From Gammaproteobacteria bacterium (GTDB lineage: Bacteria > Pseudomonadota > Gammaproteobacteria > Steroidobacterales > Steroidobacteraceae): a stretch of 33,121 nucleotides of DNA. The position numbers and the translations under genes are program-made. Location of the stretch: assembly GCA_020851435.1 (NCBI GenBank), contig JADZCS010000124.1, positions 1 through 33,121 on the forward strand, written 5' to 3'. Below the pieces are notes generated by a model. That model was not told the origin of the DNA. It ran no database searches and was given only the letters and a program-made list of their open reading frames with translations. This document shows positions 7,686-16,518 of the stretch, in pieces; position 1 is the first letter of the stretch; every line of letters begins with the position of its first letter.

Positions 7686-8872
7686 CGCTCTCGCGCCGCA
7701 GCATCCTGCTCCATGGCGCGGCGTTCGCGGGCAGCTGTCTCGCAGGGCCGGCCATCGCGGCGGCCCTCGACCCGCGCGCGCTTCCGCCGGGAGACCTCGA
7801 GAGAGTCGCGACCCTCGTCGACCAGTCAGTGTCTTCCGGGCAGACACCCGGCATTTCGCTCGCCGTCTGGCGGGGCGGCACGGACATACTGTCCCGGAAC
7901 GCCGGCCTCGCGAACCTCTCACCCGCGAACCGGGTGGCCGGGGACAGCGTGTTCCGCGTCGGCTCCCTGACCAAGCAGTTCGTGGGTGCGCTGGCGCTGA
8001 AGCTCGAGTCGCTGGGCAAGCTGTCGCTCGCGGCGCCGGCCCGCGACTACCTGCCGTTCCTGGCGGCACACGAGCCCTTCACGGTGCTCGAACTCCTGAA
8101 CCACACGGCCGGCGTTCGCGACGGCGACTACGACACCAGCACGCTGCAGACGCGCTCACAGATCGAACAGGCCCGGCGCATCGCACAGCAACAGCCCTTC
8201 TTCGACTTCGCGCCCGGCAGTGCCTGGCTCTACAGCAACGCGAACTACATCCTGGTCGGGGCGATCATCGAGCAGGTCACGGGAACCTCGCTCGCCGAGG
8301 CCGCGGCCGCGCTGCTGTTCGGACCGCTGGGCCTGCGCGACACCGCCTTCGACTCCGTGAGTGACGTCGTTCCAGGCCGCGCGAATGGCTATACCCCGTG
8401 CGACGAGCCCGGCAGGGCTTTCGTCGACGCCGACTACCTGGACGTGAGCCTGGCGGGCGCCGCGGGCGCGATGCGTTCGACCGCAGCCGATCTGCGGCGC
8501 TGGCAGCGCGCGTTGTTCCAGGGGCAGGCCGTCTCGCCGGCCCTGGCCGCGAAGATGATCGAGCCGGGCAGGCTGCGGAACGGGCAGCTGGCGAGCACCC
8601 ACCGTTACTCGGACAACGACAGGGCGATGGGCGACACGCAGTACGGGCTTGGCCTGATGCTCGACACCTCGACCATCGACGGCTCGCTGATCGCGCATCA
8701 TCACGGCGGCATCAACGGCTTCGCCTCGTACCTGGCCACCCACGTGCCATCGGGCCTCGGCCTGGCCTGCCTGTGCAACGTGGACACCCATCCCGGGCTG
8801 CCGTTTCGCGACATCCGCAGGATCGTGTTCCGCGAGTTCCTTCAGCCTCCCCCGCGGTCCAGCCGCCGATAG
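7682..8872 (+). CDS. Serine hydrolase, beta-lactamase/class C family, with Tat-like signal
   Basis: VTLSRRSILLHGAAFAGSCLAGPAIA signal; SLTK (SxxK), YSNAN (YxN), HHGGINGF. GTG start inferred; overlaps the GNAT stop by 4 nt. Confidence 0.88.
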   Translation: MTLSRRSILLHGAAFAGSCLAGPAIAAALDPRALPPGDLERVATLVDQSVSSGQTPGISLAVWRGGTDILSRNAGLANLSPANRVAGDSVFRVGSLTKQFVGALALKLESLGKLSLAAPARDYLPFLAAHEPFTVLELLNHTAGVRDGDYDTSTLQTRSQIEQARRIAQQQPFFDFAPGSAWLYSNANYILVGAIIEQVTGTSLAEAAAALLFGPLGLRDTAFDSVSDVVPGRANGYTPCDEPGRAFVDADYLDVSLAGAAGAMRSTAADLRRWQRALFQGQAVSPALAAKMIEPGRLRNGQLASTHRYSDNDRAMGDTQYGLGLMLDTSTIDGSLIAHHHGGINGFASYLATHVPSGLGLACLCNVDTHPGLPFRDIRRIVFREFLQPPPRSSRR

Positions 8873-10344
8873 CGCAGCGCCTCGCCAACCTCAACGTTGC
8901 CAACATCGTCCACCCCGGCGAGATCGGCGATCGTCCGCGCCACACGCAGCACACGGTGGCAGGACCGTGCCGAGAGCCCGAACTTTTCCACCGCGACCCC
9001 GAACAGGCGCCGGGTGTCGGCCGGCATCCGCACCGCGTCTTCCAGTACGGCCGGCGCCAGTGCGGCGTTGAGCCCGCCTCGCGCCAGCTGGCGCTCGCGC
9101 GCCGCGGCGACCCGCGCGGCCACGACCGCGCTCGACTCCCCCGGCGCGGCTCCGCCCAGGCTCGCGTACTTCAGGCGCGCCACGGGCACGTGCAGGTCGA
9201 TGCGATCGACGAGCGGACCTGAAATGCGGCCGACGTAGCGCTCGACGAACGCCCTGGGACAGCGGCAGCGGCCCGACTCGTCGCCGTGATAGCCGCAGGG
9301 ACAGGGGTTCATGGCGGCGACCAGCTGGAACCGCGCCGGGAAGCTGGCCTGGCGCGCGGCGCGCGAGATGTGCACGCAGCCGGTTTCCAGGGGTTCGCGC
9401 AGCGCCTCGAGCACGTCGCGCGCGAATTCCGGGAATTCGTCGAGGAACAGCACGCCGTGATGCGCGAGCGAGATCTCGCCGGGCCTCGGCCGGCCACCGC
9501 CGCCGATCAGCGCGATGGCTGAGGTCGTGTGGTGGGGCGCGCGGAACGGCCTGAGACGCCAGTGTTCGACGGGCGGCAGGTCGCGCCCCAGCGACTGGAC
9601 CGAAGCCGCCTCGAGCGCCTCGTCATCGGCGAGCGGGGGCAGGATTCCCGGCAGGCGCGCGGCCAGCATGCTCTTGCCGGCGCCCGGTGGCCCGATGAAC
9701 AGCAGGCTGTGCCCGCCGGCGGCGGCCACTTCCAGCGCGCGCCGCGCATCGGCCTGGCCGCGCACGTCGGCAAGGTCGACGCCGCGGTACGCTGGCGGCG
9801 GGACCAGCGTGCCGCAACCGAAGGCCAGCGGCCTTTCCCCGCGCAGGTGCAGGCACACGTCGAGCAGGCCGCGCGCGCCGGCGACGCGCGCATCGCGCAC
9901 CACGCCCGCCTCGCGCTCGTTCGCCGCCGGCACCACGACGGCATGACCCTCGCGCGTCGCGTGCAGGCAGGCCGGCAGCGCGCCATGGAAGGGGCGCAGT
10001 TCACCGGCCAGCGACAGCTCGCCGAAGAACTCGCAGCCGGCGAGCCGCTCCTGCGGCAGCGAACCGGCGGCGGCCAGCACGCCGAGCGCCACGGCCAAGT
10101 CGAAGCGCCCACCCTCCTTGGGAAGGTCGGCAGGCGACAGGTTGACCGTGACCCGGCCGTCGGGGAACCGGAATCCCGTGGACACCAGGGCCGCGCGCAC
10201 GCGATCGCGGCTTTCGCGCACGGCGGTGGCCGCGAGCCCGACGATCGAGAACTGCGGCAGTCCGCCGCCGACGTGCACGTCGACGCGCACGGGCGGGCTG
10301 TCCATGCCGAACTGGGCACGGGAAAGGATCGTGGCAACGGTCAC
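8842..10344 (-). CDS. comM: YifB/ComM-family Mg chelatase-like AAA+ ATPase
   Basis: GLPQFSIVGLAATAVRESRDRVRAAL, GPPGAGKSMLAARLPGILPPL, FRAPHHTTSAIALIGGGGRPRPGEISLAHHGVLFLDEFPEF. Confidence 0.96.
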   Translation of the reverse strand: MTVATILSRAQFGMDSPPVRVDVHVGGGLPQFSIVGLAATAVRESRDRVRAALVSTGFRFPDGRVTVNLSPADLPKEGGRFDLAVALGVLAAAGSLPQERLAGCEFFGELSLAGELRPFHGALPACLHATREGHAVVVPAANEREAGVVRDARVAGARGLLDVCLHLRGERPLAFGCGTLVPPPAYRGVDLADVRGQADARRALEVAAAGGHSLLFIGPPGAGKSMLAARLPGILPPLADDEALEAASVQSLGRDLPPVEHWRLRPFRAPHHTTSAIALIGGGGRPRPGEISLAHHGVLFLDEFPEFARDVLEALREPLETGCVHISRAARQASFPARFQLVAAMNPCPCGYHGDESGRCRCPRAFVERYVGRISGPLVDRIDLHVPVARLKYASLGGAAPGESSAVVAARVAAARERQLARGGLNAALAPAVLEDAVRMPADTRRLFGVAVEKFGLSARSCHRVLRVARTIADLAGVDDVGNVEVGEALRYRRLDRGGG

Positions 10345-10389
10345 GCGGCAAGCCCTCCGGGCCCCGCGCCTGCAGAAAAAAGCCGCGAA

Positions 10390-10644
10390 TCAGGCGCGCC
10401 GCGATGGATCCTGTTCGATGGCGGCGAGTCGCGACTCGAGTTCGGCGAGCCGCTCACGCGTGCGCCTGAGCACGCCCGCCTGCACGTCGAACTCCTGGCG
10501 GGTGACCAGGTCGAGGCGCGCGAGGCCTGACTGCAGCACTGCCTTGAAATTCTGCTCAAGGTCGCGCCGGGCGGCAGCCAGTCCCTCGGGCATGGATTCG
10601 GACAGCCGACGGGCCAGGTCGTCGAGCATCTTGGGATCGATCAT
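10390..10644 (-). CDS. ubiK: Ubiquinone biosynthesis accessory factor UbiK (BMFP/YqiC family)
   Basis: MIDPKMLDDLARRLSESMPEGLAAARRDLEQNFKAVLQSGLARLDLVTRQEFDVQAGVLRRTRERLAELESRL. Confidence 0.92.
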   Translation of the reverse strand: MIDPKMLDDLARRLSESMPEGLAAARRDLEQNFKAVLQSGLARLDLVTRQEFDVQAGVLRRTRERLAELESRLAAIEQDPSRRA

Positions 10645-10750
10645 CGCGTGACTCCGGTGACGGGCGTGCCGAGGGGGGCACGCAAGCTTTGCGGCTGCCC
10701 CGCGCCGCGTCAAGCCACGCCCCGGATTCACGCAAGGCCCACGACGCGAC

Positions 10751-10765
10751 GCGCCAAAACGGTGC
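10751..10765 (+). promoter_or_regulatory. Candidate NtrC binding site
   Basis: GCGCCAAAACGGTGC versus consensus GCACCAAAATGGTGC, 13/15 identical, dyad-symmetric. Centred about 95 bp upstream of the inferred sigma-54 start. Confidence 0.6.
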
Positions 10766-10828
10766 GCCCGCCTGCGACCGGCCCGCCGCCCGTCACCACA
10801 AGTGCTTGATTCGTCGGACCTCCCTGCG

Positions 10829-10844
10829 TGGCACGGTTCCTGCA
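10829..10844 (+). promoter_or_regulatory. Sigma-54 promoter (-24/-12)
   Basis: TGGCACGGTTCCTGCA versus TGGCACG-N4-TTGCA. One mismatch, exact GG/GC spacing, 57 nt upstream of the PII ATG. Confidence 0.8.
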
Positions 10845-10901
10845 AAACACCCTTCGAGGCTAGCGCCCCCGGGCGTCCACGGGTCGGCACATTTCTTCCG
10901 C

Positions 10902-11258
10902 ATGGAGACAGAAAAGGCCGTGAAGCTCATCACCGCGACCATACGCCCCTGGCGCCTGGACGACGTGCGTGAGGCCGTGGCGGCGATGGGACTGCAGGGC
11001 ATGACGATCACCGAGACCGAGGAGTACGGCGTGCGCGAGCCGCATACCGAGGTCTACCGGGGAGCGGAGTACCGCGTGGAGTGGGCCGGGCGCATCCGGC
11101 TGGAACTCGCGGTCGACGACGTAGTGGTGGACCAGGTGGTCGAAGCGATCTGCAACATCGCCCGCACCGGCCGCCGCGGGGACGGCCGGATCACCGTCGC
11201 GCCGCTCGCGGAGGCACTGCGCATCCGCACGGGAGAGATGGGACGGGACGCACTGTAG
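10902..11258 (+). CDS. Divergent PII-family nitrogen regulatory protein (GlnK-like)
   Basis: PII fold landmarks VYRGAEY and ALRIRTGE conserved; T-loop and ligand residues altered (EYGVREPHTE). Immediately upstream of amtB. Confidence 0.9.
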   Translation: METEKAVKLITATIRPWRLDDVREAVAAMGLQGMTITETEEYGVREPHTEVYRGAEYRVEWAGRIRLELAVDDVVVDQVVEAICNIARTGRRGDGRITVAPLAEALRIRTGEMGRDAL

Positions 11259-11303
11259 GTGCACTTAATTTTTTCGAAGCACGAGACCGCTGGAGGGAGA
11301 CCT

Positions 11304-12716
11304 GTGACGAATTCGACCACGACCTCGCCGCCGGCCCGCTGGGCCAGGCCACTGATCGCCGCACTCGCGCTGGCCGCGCCTGCGCTGGCGCTTGCGCAGG
11401 ACGCGCCGACGCCCGACAAGGGCGACACCGCCTGGCTGCTGACATCCACGATCCTCGTGATCCTCATGACCATCCCTGGGCTTGCCCTGTTCTACGGCGG
11501 CATGGTCCGCTCGAAGAACGTGCTCTCGGTGCTCATGCAGGTCTTCGTGACGTTCTGCCTGATCTCGCTGCTGTGGGCGATCTACGGCTACAGCCTGGCG
11601 TTCACGCAGGGCAGCCCGTTCATCGGCGGCCTGGACCGGCTGTTCCTCAACGGACTGGCCACCGACTCGCTGGGCGCCACCTTCAGCAAGGCCACGCCGA
11701 TCCCCGAATACGCGTTCTTCGTGTTCCAGCTCACGTTCGCGGCGATCACGCCCTGCCTGATCGTCGGCGCGTTCGCCGAACGCATCAAGTTCGCCGCCGT
11801 GCTGGCGTTCGTGGTGCTCTGGTTCACCTTCTCCTACCTGCCCGTCGCGCACATGGTCTGGTTCTGGGCCGGCCCCGACGCGATCACCGATGCGGCCTCG
11901 CTCGACGCGGTTGTCGGCGGCGCGGGCTTCCTGTGGGCCAAGGGCGCGCTCGACTTCGCGGGCGGCACGGTGGTGCACATCAACGCCGGCGTCGCGGGCC
12001 TGATCGGGGCCATCCTGATCGGCAAGCGGCTGGGTTACGGCCAGGCGGCCATGCCGCCGCACAACCTGCCGCTGGTGATGATCGGCACCTGCCTGCTGTG
12101 GGTGGGCTGGTTCGGCTTCAACGCCGGCTCGAACCTCGAGGCCAACGGCCTGACCGCGCTCGTGGTGGCCAACACCATCCTCGCGACCGCCGCCGCGGCG
12201 CTGGCGTGGATGTTCACGGAATGGATGCTCAAGGGTTCCCCGACCATGCTCGGCGCCGCCTCGGGCGCAGTGGCCGGACTGGTCGCCGTGACGCCGGCCT
12301 GCGGCTTCATCGGGCCGATGGGCGCCATCGCGCTGGGCCTCATCGCCGGCATCGTCTGCCTGTGGGCGGTGACCTGGCTCAAGCACAAGCTCAACTACGA
12401 CGACTCGCTCGACGTGTTCGGCGTGCACGGCGTCGGCGGCATCATCGGCGCGCTGCTGACCGGCGTCTTCGCCTCGCCCGACCTGGGCGGCACCGGCGTC
12501 TGGGACTACGTGACGAACGGCGTGGCCGAGGGCTACTCGATCGCGACCCAGGTGAAGATCCAGGCGATCGGCGTGGGGACGACCATCGTCTGGTCGGCGG
12601 TGGTCTCGCTGGTCGCCTTCAAGCTCGTCGACCTCGTCATCGGGCTGCGCATGCCCGAGGAGCGGGAGCGCGAGGGGCTCGACACCACCGAGCACGGCGA
12701 ACGGGCCTACAACTGA
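11304..12716 (+). CDS. amtB: Ammonium transporter Amt with N-terminal signal peptide
   Basis: GLALFYGGMVRSKNVL, WVGWFGFNAGSNL, DVFGVHGVGGIIGALLTGVFA. GTG at 11304 preceded by GGAGGGAGA. Confidence 0.95.
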   Translation: MTNSTTTSPPARWARPLIAALALAAPALALAQDAPTPDKGDTAWLLTSTILVILMTIPGLALFYGGMVRSKNVLSVLMQVFVTFCLISLLWAIYGYSLAFTQGSPFIGGLDRLFLNGLATDSLGATFSKATPIPEYAFFVFQLTFAAITPCLIVGAFAERIKFAAVLAFVVLWFTFSYLPVAHMVWFWAGPDAITDAASLDAVVGGAGFLWAKGALDFAGGTVVHINAGVAGLIGAILIGKRLGYGQAAMPPHNLPLVMIGTCLLWVGWFGFNAGSNLEANGLTALVVANTILATAAAALAWMFTEWMLKGSPTMLGAASGAVAGLVAVTPACGFIGPMGAIALGLIAGIVCLWAVTWLKHKLNYDDSLDVFGVHGVGGIIGALLTGVFASPDLGGTGVWDYVTNGVAEGYSIATQVKIQAIGVGTTIVWSAVVSLVAFKLVDLVIGLRMPEEREREGLDTTEHGERAYN

Positions 12717-12734
12717 TTCACCGGGCGTGAGTAA

Positions 12735-13220
<486 letters not shown>

Positions 13221-13256
13221 ACCGCCGCGACCGCCGCGGCTTCGGGAGAAACTGGG

Positions 13257-13727
13257 ATGATCTCGAGACTCCTCACCGCTATCGTCATGGCAGGACTCGC
13301 GCTGACGGCGAGCGCCGGCACTGTCTACAAGTGGATCGACACGAAGGGCCAGGTGCACTACACCGACAGGCCGCCGAGCGCGGCGGACGCCCGGGTGATC
13401 GCCGTGTACGAAGAACATTCGGGCGAGGCCGAACCGGCCGCCGATTCGCCGCCGGGCGATGAACCGCCGGCAGACGCCGAAGGCGCGGACGACGCCTCGC
13501 CGGCCGCCGAGACCCCGCCGACCCGCGAACAGGTGGCGGCCGTCCAGCAGGACGTGGCCAAGCTGCGCGCCGAGCGCTGCAAGAAGGCACAGGACCGCTA
13601 CAAGTCATACGTCGAGTCGCAGCGGCTGTACCGGATGAAGGACGGCAAGCGCGAGTACCTGACCGAGGCCGAGCTGACCGCCGCCCGGGCCAACGCCAAG
13701 CGCGACGTGGACGAGAACTGCCGCTGA
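13257..13727 (+). CDS. DUF4124 domain-containing exported protein
   Basis: Signal peptide then AGTVYKWIDTKGQVHYTDRPPS, typical of DUF4124; acidic Pro/Ala linker. Confidence 0.85.
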   Translation: MISRLLTAIVMAGLALTASAGTVYKWIDTKGQVHYTDRPPSAADARVIAVYEEHSGEAEPAADSPPGDEPPADAEGADDASPAAETPPTREQVAAVQQDVAKLRAERCKKAQDRYKSYVESQRLYRMKDGKREYLTEAELTAARANAKRDVDENCR

Positions 13728-13745
13728 CCCAAATCCGGCACAATG

Positions 13746-13777
13746 TCCGCTCGGCGACCGCTGCGGTCGCGAGCGGA
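13746..13777. repeat. Strong inverted repeat upstream of the HIBADH-family gene
   Basis: TCCGCTC(g)GCGACCGC-t-GCGGTCGCGAGCGGA: 15 bp paired with a one-base bulge. Confidence 0.85.
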
Positions 13778-13788
13778 GCATTCCTCGG

Positions 13789-14673
13789 ATGAAAACCGGA
13801 TTCATCGGACTCGGCGCCATGGGCATGCACATGGCGCGCAACCTCCAAAAGGCCGGCCTGCTGGCCGGCGCCTGGAACCGCACCCCCTCGAAGGCCACTG
13901 CGCTCGCCGCCGAGACGGGCTGTCGCAGCTACGATTCCCCTGCCGCCCTCGCGGCCGACTGCGATGCCATCGTGTTGTGCGTCTCCGCGGACACCGACGT
14001 GCTCGCGGTCGTCGCGGAACTGTGCACGGCCATCCGGGCCGGAAGCCTGGTCATCGACTGTTCGACCGTCAGCGCTGGAACCGCGCGCCACGCCGCCGGC
14101 AGCCTCGCCGCGCACGGTTGCGCGTTCCTCGACTGCCCCGTCAGCGGCGGCGTCGAGGGCGCGCGCGATGCGACGCTGGCGATCATGTGCGGCGGCGACG
14201 CGGCCGCCTTCGGCAGCGCGAGGCCGGTCCTCGCGGCCATGGGCCGCACGGTGGTGCACCTCGGCCCCTCGGGCTTCGGCCAGGCCACCAAGGCCACCAA
14301 CCAGATCATGTGCGCCGGCATCATCCAGGCCGTCGGCGAGGCCATGGCCTTCGCGCGTTCGGAGGGCTTGCCGCTGGATCGCGTGATCGAGACCCTGGGC
14401 AAGGGCGCGGGCTCGAGCTGGTACTTCGTCAACCGCGCGCCCTTCATGGCCCGCGAGCACTTCCCGGCCGGTTTCCGCGTGCGCCTGCACCAGAAGGACC
14501 TCGGCATCTGCCGCGACATGGCCGCGCGCCACGGCGCGACCCTGCCCGTCGTGGAGTCGACGCTCGCGCAGTACGCCGAACTGATCGCCGAGGGTCACGG
14601 CGACGAGGACATCTCGAGCATCTACCGGCTCAAGTCGCGACTCTTCGACGACGGCGGTGAAAGCGAGGCCTGA
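13789..14673 (+). CDS. NAD(P)-dependent oxidoreductase, 3-hydroxyisobutyrate dehydrogenase family
   Basis: MKTGFIGLGAMGMHMARNL, DCPVSGGVEGARDATLAIMCGG, GFGQATKATNQI. Confidence 0.92.
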   Translation: MKTGFIGLGAMGMHMARNLQKAGLLAGAWNRTPSKATALAAETGCRSYDSPAALAADCDAIVLCVSADTDVLAVVAELCTAIRAGSLVIDCSTVSAGTARHAAGSLAAHGCAFLDCPVSGGVEGARDATLAIMCGGDAAAFGSARPVLAAMGRTVVHLGPSGFGQATKATNQIMCAGIIQAVGEAMAFARSEGLPLDRVIETLGKGAGSSWYFVNRAPFMAREHFPAGFRVRLHQKDLGICRDMAARHGATLPVVESTLAQYAELIAEGHGDEDISSIYRLKSRLFDDGGESEA

Positions 14674-14676
14674 ACG

Positions 14677-15744
14677 ATGGCGGCAGCCGGGCAAGGCGGG
14701 CAATCTCGCGGGGGTTTCTACCTCCCCGACTTCTGCACGGCGCGCAGCGTGCTGGCGATCGTGCTCATCGCCGAGCTTGCCGCGCTGCTGCTGACGCTCG
14801 CCCGCTACGGCATCGCGCAGCGTTTCTGGGGCGACCTCGCGCGCACCTCGCTGTTCATGCTCTGGATCGGTCTGGGCTCCGCGGCCCTGCTGTGCTGGAC
14901 CAGGCCCTGGCTGCAGCGGCAGGGCCTGCTGCTGGGCAGCAGCGTCGCGCTCGGACTTCTGGTCGGGGCCACGCTGGCGGTCAGCGAAGCGGCCTGGCAG
15001 CTGCTGGGCTCGAGCCTGCTCGAGTTCAGCGACGCCAGCCTCACCGGCAGCCACGCGGCGTTCCTGTGGCGCAATCTCGCGGTGGGCGCGATCATCGGCG
15101 GCCTCGCGCTGCGCTACTTCTACGTCCAGCAGCAGTGGAAGCGCAACGTCGAGGCGGAGGCGCAGTCGCGCGTCCGCGCCCTGCAGTCGCGGATCCGACC
15201 GCACTTCCTGTTCAACAGCATGAACACGATCGCAGCGCTGACGCGGTCCGACCCGGCGCGCGCCGAGGAAGCGGTGACCGACCTCGCCGACCTGTTCCGC
15301 GCGGCGCTGCGCGAGTCGCGGAACAGCATCACGCTGGCCGAGGAACTGGAGATCGCCCGCACCTACGAGCGCATCGAGCGCCTGCGGCTCGGCGACCGGC
15401 TGACGGTGGACTGGCAGGTACGCGACGTGCCCGGCGACGCCATCGTGCCCGCGCTGGTGCTGCAGCCCCTGCTGGAGAACGCCGTGGGCCATGGCATCGA
15501 GCAGCTGGCCGAGGGCGGCACCATCAGCGTGACCGGCCGGCTGGTCGGGCGGCACGTCGAACTCTGCGTCGACAACCCGGTCTCCGGCTCGTCGAGCAGC
15601 GGCAGCGGCGACCGCGTCGGCCTCGACAGCGTCCGCCAGCGCCTCGAACTCATGTACCCCGGCGAGGCCGGCCTCGAGGTCGTCGAGCCGCCGGGCCGCT
15701 TCGTGGTCACGATGCGTTTCCCGGCCGGCGGGCGGGACCGCTGA
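14677..15744 (+). CDS. algZ: LytS/AlgZ-type sensor histidine kinase
   Basis: N-terminal TM segments; LQSRIRPHFLFNSMNTIAAL (His_kinase); LVLQPLLENAVGHGIEQL. Adjacent to an algR-like gene and hemC. Confidence 0.92.
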   Translation: MAAAGQGGQSRGGFYLPDFCTARSVLAIVLIAELAALLLTLARYGIAQRFWGDLARTSLFMLWIGLGSAALLCWTRPWLQRQGLLLGSSVALGLLVGATLAVSEAAWQLLGSSLLEFSDASLTGSHAAFLWRNLAVGAIIGGLALRYFYVQQQWKRNVEAEAQSRVRALQSRIRPHFLFNSMNTIAALTRSDPARAEEAVTDLADLFRAALRESRNSITLAEELEIARTYERIERLRLGDRLTVDWQVRDVPGDAIVPALVLQPLLENAVGHGIEQLAEGGTISVTGRLVGRHVELCVDNPVSGSSSSGSGDRVGLDSVRQRLELMYPGEAGLEVVEPPGRFVVTMRFPAGGRDR

Positions 15745-15745
15745 C

Positions 15746-16471
15746 GTGCGCATCCTGATCACGGACGACGAGGCCCCGGCGCGCGAGCGCCTGCGCCGCC
15801 TGCTTGCCGACGTGGCCTGGGTCGAAGTCGTCGGCGAGGCCGCCTCGGGCGAGGAGGCGCTGGCCCGCACCCGCGACCTGGAACCGGACATCGTCCTCAT
15901 GGACGTTCGCATGCCGGGCATGGACGGCCTCGAGGCGGCCCAGCGCATCGCGTCGCTGCCGGAACCGCCGGCGGTGATCTTCGTGACGGCACACGAGGAA
16001 CACGCGCTCGCGGCATTCGATTCGAACGCTGCGGGCTACCTGCTCAAGCCGGTACGTGCCGAGAAGCTGGTCGCCGCGATCGAGCGCGCCCAGCGGTTGA
16101 CTCGTGCGCAGGCAGCCGGCGCCGCAGCCCCGGTCGCGCGCCGGCAGATAACGGTCAGGCTCCGCGACCAGCTGCGCCTGATCCCCGTCGAGGACGTGCT
16201 GTCCTTCGTGGCTGACCAGAAATACGTCACGGTCCGGCACCTCCAGGGCGAGGACCTGCTCGACGAGTCGCTGAAGGCGCTGGAGGACGAGTTCGCGGCC
16301 GAATTCGTGCGCATCCACCGCAATGCCCTGGTCGCCATCCGCCACCTGGAGGCCCTGGAGCGCGGCCAGGACGGCCAATACACGGCTGTGCTGCGCCATG
16401 GCGGGGGCAGGCTGCCGGTCAGCCGCAGGCTGGCTGGCGAGGTCCTGCGACGGCTGCGCACGGCCGCCTGA
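15746..16471 (+). CDS. algR: LytTR-family response regulator AlgR
   Basis: Receiver domain DIVLMDVRMPGMDGLEAA; LytTR domain QKYVTVRHLQGEDLLDESLKALEDEF...RIHRNALV. Confidence 0.93.
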   Translation: MRILITDDEAPARERLRRLLADVAWVEVVGEAASGEEALARTRDLEPDIVLMDVRMPGMDGLEAAQRIASLPEPPAVIFVTAHEEHALAAFDSNAAGYLLKPVRAEKLVAAIERAQRLTRAQAAGAAAPVARRQITVRLRDQLRLIPVEDVLSFVADQKYVTVRHLQGEDLLDESLKALEDEFAAEFVRIHRNALVAIRHLEALERGQDGQYTAVLRHGGGRLPVSRRLAGEVLRRLRTAA

Positions 16472-16502
16472 AGGCAGCCTCCCGCCAAAAATGCCTTCGT
16501 CC

Positions 16503-16518
16503 GTGGCAGAATTGCCAC
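16503..16518 (+). other. Short inverted repeat abutting the hemC start codon
   Basis: GTGGCA-gaat-TGCCAC immediately followed by ATG at 16519. Confidence 0.7.

Noticed and set aside
10791-10805. Second NtrC site (CGTCACCACAAGTGC)
   Set aside because: Only the right half-site resembles the consensus; left half matches 1 of 5.
13285-15948. 887-aa minus-strand ORF across DUF4124, HIBADH and algZ genes
   Set aside because: Shadow ORF in about 70% GC DNA; composition is Arg/Ala/Gln/His-rich with no recognisable domain.
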